In this document: in pieces, positions 10,256-23,190 of the stretch
How the letters are laid out: the number at the start of each line of letters is the position of its first letter
Position numbering within the stretch: position 1 is the first letter of the stretch
NCBI RefSeq assembly: GCF_945859685.1
Contig: NC_079147.1
Span: 128,830,238-128,894,237 of the forward strand
DNA: 64,000 bases
Direction: 5' to 3'
Origin: Eupeodes corollae
Lineage: Eukaryota; Arthropoda; Insecta; Diptera; Syrphidae
Program-made: the position numbers and the translations under genes
Notes under the pieces: generated by a model
Told to the model about the DNA's origin: nothing
Database searches by the model: none
What the model saw: only the letters and a program-made list of their open reading frames with translations

Positions 10256-13200
10256 GTGTTTACATATTATTTTTGTTGTCTTTATTTCTTTTTCCACTGT
10301 TTGACTTTGATTATAATGGTTTTTATTTTGATTACGTTGATTAAAATTATGTTTTATAAAGTTTACAAACAAAACCAAAAATCATGGCTTTACTGCAAAA
10401 CATAATATATTTAAAAACCTTCAATTACAATTCTACATCTATAGAAAATAGCTAGCCTGCAGAATTGATATAATTTTTTAACTTCCATATTGTTAAGCAA
10501 GAGTATAACTTGATTTTGCGTCAGTGTTTCGCTACCAAAAGTATTCTTTCTTTAAGAAATGGAAATCTTCCAACAAAGTGTAAAACTTTTGATATATCAC
10601 CAAAATACATTATGTACTCTTGAATACTGGAAAAAATAAAAAAAAAAATGCGTTAAAATTTAAAAAAAAGTACTTTTTTCCCACTGTTCATTCGAATTGG
10701 TCCTTTTTCGTTTCGCTCTACTGTTTCAACTCACTCAGATTACTTAAAAATTTGATTGCATATTAAAATACCGCTATGTTTATCACCTTTGTTAAAACTT
10801 CTTATTTTACCCCAATTTCTGAAACACCCTGTACTCTTGGAAATTTCCTTCAAGATACAAAATTTAAGCAATATCTTTATTCGTTTAGGAGATATGATTT
10901 TTGAAACCAAAAAAGTCAAAACGGGCAACTGTGCGCCGACAAAAAGCACCGGAGTAAAGCCTACTTCAGTTCGACCACCGTCATCTATATACATTTTTTT
11001 TATTTATATAAATTTTAAATAATTTTGCTTTAAACTTAACTTTAAAATCAAATTTTTTTGGTGATAATAATATCTGCTTAAAGCCGAAGATGACATACGT
11101 TCCGGGAAACGTTAAACAATATTTAGTTAAATTTTTCTTTGAAGTTAACAGTGAACAATTTCGTAAATCTTTTAACCTACGTTAAATTATTCATCGACCC
11201 TAGCCTTCCAACAGCAGTGGCCACTACAGCAGACGGGTAAGTCGATTTTCTTTCATTCTAATACATATACATATGTATATGATTAAAAGTGCGGGTTAAC
11301 GAAAGTGTTCTCAAAAAAGAAAAGAAAAAAGATACATAACTTAAAATAAAAGGGGGGTTTTTATAAGAAGGGGAGTTGTAATTTTAAAAGAATAAGCGAG
11401 TAAAAGATATCTTGAAGATCCAATTTCTATTAAATCGAAGACGATTCAAATCGAATCAATTAGATTTCCCTTGATTAGCGTATGATTGCCACATACGATT
11501 AATTTTATTTGTTAAAATAAATTAATTTTTTTTGTTGTGATAAATTAATTTTTTTGTAAAATTTAATTTTAATTGAATTTTCACTACACACATATATACA
11601 CTTTTTGAGTTAAAATTAAAGCCTTTATTATATGGTATTTTAATAAAACATTTTGTTATTTATTAAAAGAACATAATGGAATTTAAATGAATCTCAAAAC
11701 GACAAAGATGATGGTTTAGGTTTTTTTTGCATAAAGGAATGAAAGAGTGGGGGGAAATGAAGAAGACAGGGTAAGGAGAAAAAGCTGAGGAATGGGGTTG
11801 TTTTTAGCGAGGAAGACAACCAGGTAGGGAGGGTTTAGTAAATATCTGGCGCATCAGTACCACCGGGATGCTAGACTGGCTTTATTTTTTTTGTGATGAG
11901 TCCTGGGTTCAATTATGTTAGTCACGACCCCACACAGGCAAAGCGGCTCGCTACACCCTCTTCACACCATTTTGGTGGGTTGTGAGAGGCTTTGGTTAAA
12001 TCTGTTAAATTGCACCTACGAAGAGTTATGTGATCATCAATATTGAGATTCGAAGAGTTCTACACTGTATTAACTCAAATTGAAGAAATATTGATTTCAT
12101 TAAAGGTGAACCATTGACAGCAGTACCTGAGCCAACTGTTGTTAACCTAAATATCAACCAGCTCACACATTGAAACCTACTCCAAAATATGATTCAAGGC
12201 TTTTGGCAGAAATGGCAAATGGAGTACTTAACTTCTCTTCTAGAGCGATCCAAATGGTAGCAGGCCAGAACATATATAAATCCTGGTCATCATCAAGGAG
12301 CTAAAAAATTAAAACCGTAATAACAGGATCAGATGGCCATTTAAGAGTTCTACCAAGACAAACTTAACATTAATAATTAAACTTATTTTCAATTGAATTC
12401 AGTACTTAAAGTTTGTTGAATTTGTATTTTTTATTGAATTCTCTTAAATTTGTTATTAAAATCAATTAATTCATTTTTTATATTTGCCATGTAAATAAAT
12501 TTTTTAACTCCACAGTACTTGCGGTTTCAGATTTTAGTATTTTATTGATTTAATACTTTTAACTTGTGTATAAGCATGAATAAACATAATTTTCTTCCAC
12601 TTCGCATGTGGAAATTCTTTTTCTCGCTCACTTCAATCTCACCCACAGCACAATACGGGACCATTGGCAAATAGGTAATTTGTATCAAATAAATTATTAT
12701 TTTTACAACTGGCCTCTTTTTTTATGATTGCTTTTTTGAGCTTGAGAAAACGATACGTTTAATTAGAACTGATCATTATTCAACAAACGCAGCAATATTA
12801 AAACATGAAAAGAATATCCTACTTACTCATGTCGAACATATTTCTTTCCATTTCATTTTTTCAGACACAAGCTGTAACATTTGTTTGTTATTTTCGAAAA
12901 ATCTAGTGTCAACAAATACAGCACGATCTGTTGCACGAAGATCTACAAATAATTAGATAAAAATATAAAAGCGAACCAATTTCCTTCAGCTTCAATTCAC
13001 AAAATGAATATGAAAACAAATAAAACATACAATTTTCTTGATATTTTTCTAACTTTTCTGTATCCATAGATATTAGCATTTATGTCGAAAAAGTGCTGAT
13101 TTTTAATGGTTGGACATTTCGAACTTCAATCTCAAATATCTCAGATCTCCCATGAGTTATCGACAAAATATTTTTGCAGATATATCTGGCTTAGAACATT

Positions 13201-14683
13201 CTTTAATATGATACCAAATTCATTGGTGTACACTCCGGGCCTGATGTCCCTTATAAAATGAGCAATCCCCTTTGTATTCTTCGCCAGGAGTCAGGCAACC
13301 ACTTAAACTGTCATTTTGTTTAAATTTTTATTCTTCGTCAGGTGTCAGGCAAACACTTAAGCTGTCATTTTCTAGGCATTTAAATTTGACCAAATTCCCT
13401 TAAAAAAAATATAATTTACAACACATCAGTGTTGAAAGTTGCGTCTTAGAAAGCTACGGCATCATCTAACTGAAAAGCCCAACTGTCGTAGCTGGGCAAA
13501 ACGCAAAACTTTAATACTATATGGCGCTTTAGCGATGGTCGATGATATAAATACATTTTCTCTTTATACCAGAATTTGTATCAGTTAGTTTTAACTTTAG
13601 CAAGGCATGTTTGCTGAATAATCTATTATTAACAATTCCCAACTATATGACAAATAAGGGAAAAACTTGTAAAGCATTTAATTTTTTTTTTAATTTGTAA
13701 CAGGTTTTTGGTATAGCTTTATACCTAAAATTTCGGGGTTGGTAAATTGACTATCTTAGGATGTGAAAGTCTATAGTTGTTTAATTATTTTGTTGCACAT
13801 TTCTTGGGACAATTTTGGTTAAGAATTTAATAGGGCTGCAAATGGTATAAAATCAAATCAAAATAAATTAGTTTAGGATTCAAATTGTCATTTGCTGAAA
13901 TTTAAATAAAATTGTTACCAGATCCTATTACAATGCTTTCATAAAAATAATAGACACCTAACAATTTTGTAACAATTATATTTTTTGAAAAAAAATTGTC
14001 ACACCCACTCGATAACATTAAAAGATTATCGCAACATTGTAATGTAAAGAAATATTAGTTAGAATTTTAAGAATATATGATTTAAAACTAATAGAGACCT
14101 GGATCGAAAAAGTTTTATTTGTATTTTAATAATTTAATTTGAATAACTTTAAAGCATCTTGCACATGAGCTACAAACTACGAACTGTGGATGTTCGCATA
14201 TTTTGACTTTTCTTTCACATGGGCTTTATTTCTATTCGCAGACAGCGACGAATGGAATTACACTTTTCTCCATATTTTCCTCAGTTATGATCTTTCACAC
14301 AAAAACAAAACAAGAGGGTATAATTTTAAGGTTATGTTGCGCGCGAACAATTTATTCGTTGTAGTGTGAATGGTATGTGGAACGAGAATAGAGCTTGACA
14401 GTTTGTAGCAATCACATTGCAATTGTTTAGAGAAAAAAATGCACATCTTATTATCCTAACAATAGTGTCAATTGGTTTCTTATAATTTAAATGTGTTTTT
14501 GTTTGAAATTGACTTTTTGAAATGTGTAAAATCACGTTTGTTCCTACATTCGTAGTTCGCTCTCATGTGCAAGGCCATCAAGTTTTCTAGCCTGTGCCAA
14601 TATGAATTGCAGGTCTTATCGACATTTCTTAATAGAGAATAACCATGTGTTCTACATAACAATACAATAAATAAAGGGCTTAC
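10256..14683. other. intronic/AT-rich sequence of the wge-like gene, no exon seen
   Basis: By position this is intron sequence downstream of the last wge-like exon in the window. No minus-strand frame shows BAH-domain or other wge-like sequence. Visible structure is limited to a 54-bp tandem duplication at 13275-13373 and a stretch near 11845-11915 that faintly resembles a tRNA-derived SINE head. Homopolymer-rich AT sequence makes up most of the rest. Confidence 0.5.
13275..13373. repeat. 54-bp tandem duplication
   Basis: The segment tattcttcgccaggagtcag and its continuation recur 54 bp later as tattcttcgtcaggtgtcag with a few substitutions, giving two adjacent units. Function unknown. Confidence 0.75.
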
Positions 14684-14906
14684 CAACAATGGGATAATCA
14701 CTCATCAAATATCGTATATTCTGTAAACGGATTCTTCCGCTGTCACCATCATCAAATTCAACGTTAACAAATTCGGAACCTGCATCTGTAGTATCGGACT
14801 CGATTGCCTTTCCTGGATACAAACACCGATATTGTTGGCTCCAATATGCACAAAGTCGAGTTCCTGTTGGTACTTTTTTAATAGTTTTTGGTACAACTTC
14901 CAATAT
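14684..14906 (-). CDS. wge: winged eye-like protein, coding exon 6 (last in window)
   Basis: The exon opens after an AG acceptor (14907-14908) with ILEVVPKTIKKVPTGTRLC and contains AYWSQQYRCLYPGKAIE and VEFDDGDSGRIRLQNIRYL. This is the Tudor-like module conserved in TNRC18, BAHCC1 and insect Winged eye. It ends SDYPIV plus one base before a GTAAGC donor (14678-14683). Phase is 0 at the start and +1 at the end, which fits exon 5. The donor means the reading frame continues leftward. The BAH domain typical of the family's C-terminus is not found in the window, so later exons must lie beyond position 1 or be unrecognised. Confidence 0.85.
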
Positions 14907-14959
14907 CTATAAATTTTAAAATTAGTCAAATTGATCAGAATAAAAAACGTTAGATTTAC

Positions 14960-17241
14960 AGTGTCCTTAAAAATGTCTTCCCTTGACATAATATGCGATT
15001 TGTTTCCTCTTTCTCCATCGAGTGTAATAGCATAGACGTCTGGTGGTTGTAATGGTTTTAAAATGCCCGCATAAAAAAGACCACCCATATCAGTTAATAC
15101 CCGAGTTTCCTGTCTATATAAATGTTCATTTGATAAAACAATTTGTTTATCAATTTTCTTATTGAGCTTAATTCCTTCTTTGATAATAATGTTTGGTTTA
15201 TGTTGCATTTTAGGTATGGGAGACCTGCTTTTCAAAGTGATTTTGTCAACTTTTAGGGTAGGAATATGCTTTTTTGTATGTGATTTATTTTTAAAACGTT
15301 TATTTTCACATAAAACTACATTTTCAGATTGCTTAAAAGTATTGTCTTTTATTAAAGAAGTTCCTTTACCAAGGGAAGTTGATGTTTCTTCGTTATCTTC
15401 ACTTGTTTCTATTGCGCAATCAGTGACATTGTTGTTTTGATTATTTAAAGATTGAATTTTAGATTCATTAGCAGGTGGGGGAAAATTCGAAGACTTTGAT
15501 TGAAATTTATCAAGGAAACAAATAAAACTGGGATTCTTACAAGAAATGTTTGCAAATTTATATTCGGAACTAACTTTTCTTTTTTTTATTTTATTAATTT
15601 CATCCAACTTTCTCTTTTTCTTTCTGTATTGTCTTGTTATATCAGCTAGTCGCATTCGCATATCTGATTCCATTGCTTTAAAAAAATCTTCAGGTCCAGG
15701 CCACTTAGTGTTCTTTTTGTCGACGTTTTCGAAGGCCCTTCTTAAATTATCTTGCACTTCCTCACAATCGAAACTAAAACCATATCCCTGCCGTTGTTTC
15801 GAATTTTTTTTTTTCGTTTCCTTGTAGTACCTCCATTGCCTGGTAGACTTTGATTTGGAATGTTTGTGCTTTTTTTTTTTTACTTCAAGTGTCTTTTCTC
15901 TTGTACTTTTATTAAAGTTATTACTCTCAACCTCTTCTTGTATCCTCTGTTCAGCTAAAGCGCAAAGTAGATTGAGACCTCCTAAAGATTTTTCACCACC
16001 TGGCGTAGAATATTTAGTAAATTCATCTACAGACTTTTTTAGCTTCGAGTCTACATATTGTATTTCTGAATCATTAAGCTTAGTATCGATTACTTCGTAT
16101 TCATTAAAAGCCTTATTTTCATGTTCTTTATCAACATTTTCAGATGGCTCTTGCTTAACACAAACTGATTTATGGGAATCATTATTAATAAGTGATCCTG
16201 TGCTTATGTTGGAAAGTAACTCTAGCCCAGACATTTCGACCAAGGGAGGATTGGTGCTAGTCTTAAATGCCAAACTGCCGCTATTACATTCGGTAAGTAC
16301 AGTCATACGATCCACATAATATAAATCGTTTTTATTAGCAGTTGTGTTTGATTCAAATTCATTTTCATAAACATACCTTTCTGGCTGAGTTAAAAGACTG
16401 TTGTGTTTAGAAAAATCATATTCCGGAGTATATTGTTGAAATGATTCAGTAGAATTTTGTTTTGACAAAGGATTTTGACATCCAACATTATTGTTATAGC
16501 ACTGAGTAGATGTGTATTTGATTGTATCGGATGACGGCAGATTGCAAGAAATCATTTCAGCCGTACTAGCTTCTAATGTAGAACTATCATCATCACTGCA
16601 GATAGGAGTATCTGTCTGAATATTTACATCTTGCATTTCTGGCATTTTAGAAAAACCAGTTACCCTGCTACCTGCATCTCTGTACATGCTATTTGCCTCT
16701 TCAATTTGTGGTGGAGTTAAAAGTGTCGTATTGGTTGGAGTTTTATAATTAGGTAACATTGGCACAGTTAAAAGTTCGGATGGCGCATGTAAGTTATTCA
16801 AGAAATTATGAGATTGTTCACTTACTGTTAATGGCTGTGGGCCAATAAGATTTAAAGTTGATTCGGAATAGTTGTATTCATTTTCTTTTGATTTTATTGT
16901 TTTGCTCGTAGAATCAAGATTAATTAAGTGTCCCCTGTTAAAACTGTTTTGTTGCAACCAATCATCTTTTTTCATTCCACTGTTTTTTGCTGGTTGTTCT
17001 ATCCTTCTTGTATCAGAAGAAATTGAGAGGGAACGACAGGCATTCCCTTGTGAATGATGACAAACAGTAGACGGTGCAGCTGTTGTTGTCAAATGATTGG
17101 TCCCGACAAGCTGAATGGACTGAGTTGGAGTGTTTGGCTGCGAACTTATCAATGGAAATAAAAAATTTGGGGCTGTCGTTGAAGTTCCTGGGTTTTGCTG
17201 CATGTATGGTGGCCAAAGAAGCGCGGTTGGTTGAAAAGATT
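14960..17241 (-). CDS. wge: winged eye-like chromatin protein, large coding exon 5
   Basis: This is a 2282-bp exon between an AG acceptor (17242-17243) and a GT donor (14958-14959), coding roughly residues 251-1011. It starts SFQPTALLWPPYMQQNPGTS. Most of it is low-complexity and serine/asparagine-rich, with conserved islands: MPEMQDVNIQTDTPICSDD, GGLNLLCALAEQRIQEE, a lysine-rich stretch (KKKKHKHSKSKS) and KWPGPEDFFKAMESDMRMRL. The end, GLFYAGILKPLQPPDVYAI, leads into the Tudor-like module. These islands match what I recall of Drosophila Winged eye and vertebrate TNRC18/BAHCC1. In Drosophila, Wge is a nuclear chromatin factor linked to eye-to-wing transformation and heterochromatin. No internal stop or shift was seen. 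Function is inferred by homology. Confidence 0.88.
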
Positions 17242-17326
17242 CTAATATATAAGATAATTGTTACAAAAATACACACACAAAATATATAACGTCAACTGAA
17301 AAAAGATTAGTGAATTTAATGCCTAC

Positions 17327-17434
17327 CTATGGCAGATGCTGCAGGAAGCAAAACTAGTTGCCCTCTGTTGGGATCTCTGGTATATTGTAACCCAACAGGT
17401 GACATTGATATTACGGATTCAAGTGGAAAAGGAT
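17327..17434 (-). CDS. wge: winged eye-like protein, coding exon 4
   Basis: A 108-bp exon with an AG acceptor at 17435-17436 after a long pyrimidine run and a GT donor at 17325-17326. It encodes NPFPLESVISMSPVGLQYTR and continues to LVLLPAASAI. The split first codon (A|AT) joins exon 3, and the split last codon (G|AA) joins exon 5. The intron to exon 5 is only 85 bp, while the upstream intron is about 18.2 kb and filled with transposons. Confidence 0.85.
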
Positions 17435-17604
17435 CTGAAAAAAAAAATTAAAAAATTGTATGCATAAATTCGTAGGTACTATTATTTATAATTAAATTAG
17501 TATATTTTAAATGTCTAACCTCTTCCTTGCATCTAAATATATATTTAAAGTAGAATGTTCTTATATTTATTTAGCTTACAAGTGTTGAGTTTTTTTTAAT
17601 TGAT

Positions 17605-17800
17605 CTATATATAATAATAATAATTGGGTGGCGTGACAGTCCTTTGAGATATAGGGCCTAGTGACTTAGAACTTTCAACCATTGCAGTGTACGAGTAATG
17701 TTATCGGGGATGGAGGGGACCTACAGTTTTAAGCCGATTCCAAACGGCTTATTTCAAAGAGCATTTTTCATGACAAGAAGACAGAGAGTAATTATGTGCC
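17605..17800. repeat. dispersed repeat next to a (TAA)n microsatellite
   Basis: A short TAA microsatellite (17608-17622) borders a GC-richer stretch containing tgacagtcctttgaga, ggcctagtgactt and ggaggggacctacag. From memory this resembles a repeat common in higher flies, which on the minus strand would be a LINE-like 3' end with a microsatellite tail. The window holds no second copy, so identity is unproven. Confidence 0.35.
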
Positions 17801-20800
17801 CTTTTAAGATACTATTGGATGGAATATCAATGGATAATAATGAACCACAACAATACCACGAAGTCAAGTTCCGATCTATTGAGCAGTTGTGGCAGCACAT
17901 TGAATCCTCCAATTACACCATATGGGAGTCAAGTGATAACCCAGCCTCAGAAGGCTATAAACATATAGACTTCATCAATATGGAGCAGAGGGATCAACAA
18001 ACATTTGTAAAGTTATCCATAAAAATACATCCACAAGGCAGTGTCAATTCTGAAATAGGCATCGTCAAAAACAACTCACTACATCTACCCAAGGTTACCA
18101 TTCTTAAATTTGATAGTGATAACCAGAATTGGCGACAGTTTTTTTTTATCTATTTTTGCAAATGATAGACAACCAATCTATACCCAACATTCAGAAGATG
18201 TGGTACCGCAACACACATCTAAGTGGATCAGCTGAGAATTTAACTCGTCATCTATCCCTGACTGGAGAAAACTACCGAACAGCATGGACCAGCCCTCAAG
18301 AAAGACACAACAATATCAGGGTTCTCACTTCCACCCTTACAAAAGATAATTGGGCAACCCAACAGTACACAACCACAGCCATCAGTAACGGGCATCAAGA
18401 ATCTACACGACACTACGCAAGTGTGTTTGATGGCGTTAGGCAACATTGGTGTGGATACGGCAACTTAGGATCCCAATTTACTACATTTGCTTGTGAGCAA
18501 ACTTGATCAAAGCAAAGGAACTCTTTACGAGCAATCCCTTACTAAACCAAAAGAATTACAATCAATAAAAGAATTTTTGACGTTCTTGGAAAGTCAGTAT
18601 CAGTCGTTGAAATCAATTGGACAGAAAAGAAAGGATTGAACCCCTCGAGCATGTGCATCTTTAATATTAAATCGTAAAGTAGCAGTCAACAGATTTCTAG
18701 CACTTGAACGAAGATTAGCCAAGAATAGGAAAGTAAAGGACCAATACATTCAATTTATGCAAGAGTACGAAGATTTAGGCAACATGACCAAAATCTACAT
18801 CAATGACATAGTATCCCCTAGTTACTTCATACATCACTGTGTTTTCAAAGGAGATAGCAGCACCACCAAACTTCGAGTTGTTTTTGATGCATCATCAAAA
18901 ACGTCTTCAGGATTTTCATTAAATGATATCATGTACACAGGTAGGCCCTGTGTACAAGGTGAACTACTTTCATTATTACTTCGTTTTCGACTGCCAAGAT
19001 GCGTATTCTGTACTGATATCCAAAAAAGAAATCGTCAAATAATCATATATCCAGACGACAGAAGATACCAAACTATTGTATGGAGAATTGATGAAAAAGC
19101 ACCTCTGAATTGTTGTGAACTCAACACAGTGACCTATGGAACAAGAGCAGCTCCATATTTGGCTACCAAGTGTCTGCAACAGATCGCCAAGGAAAACAGC
19201 GAAAGATTTTCACTAGGATCCAAAACACAATGATTTCTATGTCTATGACTGTTTGACCGGCGATAACAGCTTTTGTTACAACCCTAAAAAATGCAATACC
19301 AAGTCACACAAATATTAAAGGGAGCAGGATTCAAACTAAGGAAATGGTGTGCAAATCATCCCCGATTACTTCAAGGCATTGCTGAAGATTACCAGGAATT
19401 CAATATTGATTTCGGAGATAAAAGTATCGAATCAATCAAGGCACTTGGTTTAACATGGCAACCAAAGACCGACAGATTTTCTGTCAAAACAAGAATAACG
19501 AAGCGGATTGTTACATCAGATCTTGCCAAACTATTCGATCCATTGGGTATAATGAAAGATTGAGAGGCTTAAACAATTTTCAGTTCTCACGTCATATGTT
19601 TAACAATAAGGTACAGATACAGATACAGATTCACAACTTTCCTGATGCATCTGAAAAGGCATATATGTGTACCAGCGAGTAATTCTAAAAAATGGAACAG
19701 TAATAGTAAGACTACTTTGTTCAAAATCCCGAGTGGCTCCACTAAAAAGACAACCATTACCGCGACAAGAACTATGCGCTGTCGTTTCAGGGGTTCAACT
19801 AACAGCTAGAGTTAAGAACGACTTAAACCTTAAAGACGTGTCTAAATTCTTATGGACAGATTATGAAATCGCACTTGCATGAATAAATTCACCATTACCA
19901 TTATTTCAAACATTTGTTACTAACCAAGTTTCCAATATTCAAACACTAACACTTTCCGAGCAATGGCAAAATGTTTTTCAAAACAATATCCAGCAGATGT
20001 GATATCAAGAGGTCTTCAACCAGAAAAGTTTACATTATGTAGACTGTGGTTTTACGGCCCACTATTTCTACATGGTCAGGAAGATAGTTGGCCAGCAAGT
20101 TATTCCCAAGGAATGTGGATCCCAGACAACAGTGAAAGAAAGAATTATTATTAATGTAGCAACAGTGATCCAGGATTGTGATCTGAATATGATTTACAAG
20201 ATAAATCATAGAGAAACTTTTAAAATGCTTCAACTGATATTCTCGTATATCCAACGCTTCTGTATTCAAGCTAGAAACAAAGAGGGTATAAGAGAAATCC
20301 ATTTAACCGCACGAGAGCTAGAAGCATCACTGATAGTGGTAATACGAGCAATGAAGGCATTTGATTTCAAGGAAGAAATCAGTGACGTGCAAAAATACAA
20401 GGAACTGAAGGTAAAGATCCAGTTTGCTAGCTAGTCTCCATTTTTGGATGACAAGGGAAATATGAGAGTTGAAGGTCGACTAGACTCCTGATTACTCCCT
20501 TTTGATAAAAATAATCCGATGCTTTTACCATACAACAATCCATTGGCAAAACTATTGATGAACGAAATTCATGAGCAGCACAAACACTGTGGCCCAAAGA
20601 CATTGCTTGCTCAAATGATGCAAAGGTTTTGGCCTATAAAGGGCAAAATAATGGCACGACCAATTGTACACCACTGTATTAAATTCACCAGAGCTAGACC
20701 ACAATTACTTGAACAAGTAATGGAAAATCTACCTTCATCAAGAATCACACCGGCAAGATTCAGGAGTGGACTACTGTGGACCATTTTGGATTCATTACAA

Positions 20801-21150
20801 AACCCGTGGCAAGCAACCTCACAAGGCATAATGTTGCAATCTTCTGTTGTTTCGCGACAAAGGCGGTACATATTGAACTAGTAAGCGATTTAACTACCGA
20901 ATCGTTTTTTGGAGCATTGAAACGTTTCATCGGTCGCAGAGGACATTGTGAAATTTGTGGGAGCAAATAATCAACTAATTGAATTATATGACACAATATA
21001 CTCAGAAGGTGCACGTGAAACCATAATTAAAGAGTGCAGTGGTCATGTAATACAATTAACTTCATACCACCAACGGCCCCTCACTTCAAAGGACATTTTC
21101 TTATCGGCGAACTACTCACCGCAAAAACTGATTTTAACGCAAATCCTCTA
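17800..21150 (+). pseudogene. BEL/Pao retrotransposon relic 1 in wge intron
   Basis: Gag opens near 17800 and includes LPKVTILKFDSDNQNWRQF, then IDNQSIPNIQKMWYRNTHLS and ENLTRHLSLTGENYRTAW. It passes to pol without a zinc knuckle or protease, so an internal deletion is present. RT (about 18690-19230) has KLRVVFDASSKTSSGFSLND, the BEL/Pao block 'LRVVFDAS-KT', and later TYGTRAAPY. In place of the FCTDIEKMYRQI-type motif it has FCTDIQKRNRQI. RNase H-like sequence follows at 19290-19880. Integrase fragments (20519-20970) have HEQHKHCGPKTLLAQ and DHFGF with KAVHIELVSDLTTE, and a final PPTAPHFKG lies near 21060. At least ten stops or shifts interrupt it. No LTRs were seen. Confidence 0.85.
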
Positions 21151-21259
21151 AGTAGACACTTTTGTTTGTATGTATGTATATTTTATTTAGTAAAATGTTT
21201 TTGTATGCAGAATATAAACTACTTCCTAGAAATAAAGCAACAGATTTAAAGATTTTTTT

Positions 21260-21620
21260 TTTAAATTAATATTTTCAGTTTTTTGTTATTTTTGTATTTT
21301 TTTTTCAATATTTGGTTGAACCTCTTTTTGCTTTGATAAGAGCCTCAATTCTGCGCGGCATACTGGCAATTCATGATTTGACTGTTTCCTGCATTTGTCG
21401 GTGGTGATTCCACACGTGAATTACTCTTTCAATAAGTGGCCACATCTTTAGCTGCTTTCCTCTTCATCAGCTTCCACACTTTTTCAATTGCGTTCATAAC
21501 AGGGCTGTTTCCCGACCAGTCCAACAGAGGGATGTTTTCTTTAGTCAAATAAGTTTTTATGGACCGGTCTGTTTGGCATGGAGCTCCATCTAGCATAAAA
21601 ATGTATCCATACATCTATTC
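21260..21620 (-). pseudogene. Tc1-like transposase C-terminal fragment
   Basis: The minus strand encodes FMLDGAPCQTDRSIKTYLTK, then IPLLDWSGNSPVMNAIEKVW, the second and third catalytic blocks of a Tc1-type DDE transposase (family form 'W-GNSPDLNPIEN-W'). After a stop it ends with the family's 'MPRRIEALI-AK-G' tail, visible near 21320-21365. The N-terminal half and both terminal repeats are absent. It differs in sequence from the relic at 6235-7424, so it is a separate lineage. Confidence 0.8.
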
Positions 21621-21639
21621 TTGAACGTTAAAAATATTG

Positions 21640-23190
21640 CGTATAATCTAATAATTATAAAAATTCTGCAGTGCGTCTACGAGTAATAATATGGGCAGGT
21701 ACTTTCCATTGGAAAACTAATTTATTTATACTATAGTTTCTCTGATATGAGATATAAGTAATTGTTTAAATCTTCTTAAAACAGCGTAATTTTTTACTTC
21801 GAAAGGTAATTCATTAATAATTTAAGTCCACAATGGAAAAGCATATTTTGAGTTCTAGAATCTCTATAAAACTGAAGTCTAAAATCAAAATTCGATCATA
21901 AGTAGTTCGGTTGGCTGTCTCCCACTTAGGTTAGGCTTGATGTCAAGTATTTAGGTGCTAGATCGTTTTTTAATTTGAGCACGAACAGTAACGTATTAAA
22001 CATGATTCTTTGTTTGATGTTTAACCATCTTAGACAATATAGAATCCAATTTATTGATCTATGCAAGCTTTATTTAAGAATGGATCTCATAGCATTGTTT
22101 TGCAGAACTTGCAGTCGATTTATGTGCTCATTATGACATAGAAATAGAATTGTGGAACAAAACTCAAAATGTGGTTTAATAATTGTATTATAAATATTAA
22201 TGACACAAATAGTTGTTATATTTTTTGAATGCGTTTAAGAATCCCAATTTTTTTAATTTCTTTTTCCACACATAAACCATATGATTCTTAAAATTCACGT
22301 TATTGTCTAGTATTACCCCTAAATTTTTCATTTCTTTCACTTGTTCAATGTTTCTTCAACCGATAAACTTACATTGTCACTACTTTTGATCATCATGCAT
22401 TTAGTCTTTTTCAAATTAATTTTAAGTTTGTTTAACTGCAGCCAATTACGCAGGTTATTTAAATCTTATTTCATATCTTACATAATTTCAGATGTTATTT
22501 TACCACTTACGAACATGATCATCAGCAAACAAAGATATTTTAGAATTTCTTAAAACTATAGAAATGTCATTGATGTATATCAGAAACAGTAATGGGCCAA
22601 GTATTGTTCCTTGAGGTACACCGAAATATGTATAAATTGCACTTGAAGTTGAATTATTCACACAGGTCTTTTGGGTTCTATCAATTATGTACGATTTAAA
22701 CCAATTAAGTTAACTGCCTTTAACACCATATTTTGAAAATTTAGTAAGAAGTGTTTCAAATGCGCTTTGAAAGTCCAAGAATATTGCAACAATATTGTTA
22801 CCACTATGACTTTCTTCTTTCAAAGTCATTATCAGCCAGTTAAGGGACGTTTGGCATGAGTGGTTATGTCGAAAACCTGATAGATTTTCTATTAATAATT
22901 GAACATCACATACATATCTATAAAATTGTTCATAAGAGCTAAATTCTTCACAGTCCGTAGTTCCATTTTCTTTAGGTATTGGGATAACAATGGATTCTTT
23001 TAAATTTTTCGGGAATTCACCATGGATGAAAGATTCATTAACTATTTTTAATATTATTGGACCTATAATATCGAAACAATCTAAAAAAATGATTTTGCAT
23101 ATTTTTCTTAAGTCATTTAAGTCTATTTCCCTAAATTTAAAAACACTTAACATTATTTTCTCGGGGTAGCATTGAAACACGCGAAAAATT
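21640..23190 (-). pseudogene. CR1/Jockey-type LINE relic (RT region)
   Basis: The frame 22710-23180 encodes LKESIVIPIPKENGTTDCEE and GFRHNHSCQTSLNWLIMTLK, the early RT motifs of CR1/Jockey-group LINEs. Following leftward, a GVPQGTILGPLLF-like block and the catalytic box FADD (near 22515-22525, SLFADDHV) are visible with shifts between them. The rest down to about 21650 is the RT thumb and 3' end. The endonuclease is missing, so the copy is 5'-truncated. It lies in the same orientation as the wge-like gene. Confidence 0.8.

Noticed and set aside
11084..11125. Second hammerhead-like string (ccgaagatgac ... gggaaacgtt)
   Set aside because: The core has C for U in CUGANGA, stem II does not pair well and the flanks do not form stem I. 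Only a loose resemblance remains.
14705..14959. Reading the wge-like frame straight through from exon 5 to 14705
   Set aside because: The continuous frame crosses a GT...AG intron (14907-14959) and then reads the Tudor-like exon in the wrong frame. The spliced version gives the conserved module.
15162..16319. Three plus-strand open frames opposite the large wge-like exon
   Set aside because: They are antisense shadows of a serine-, lysine- and asparagine-rich coding exon and show no family motif.
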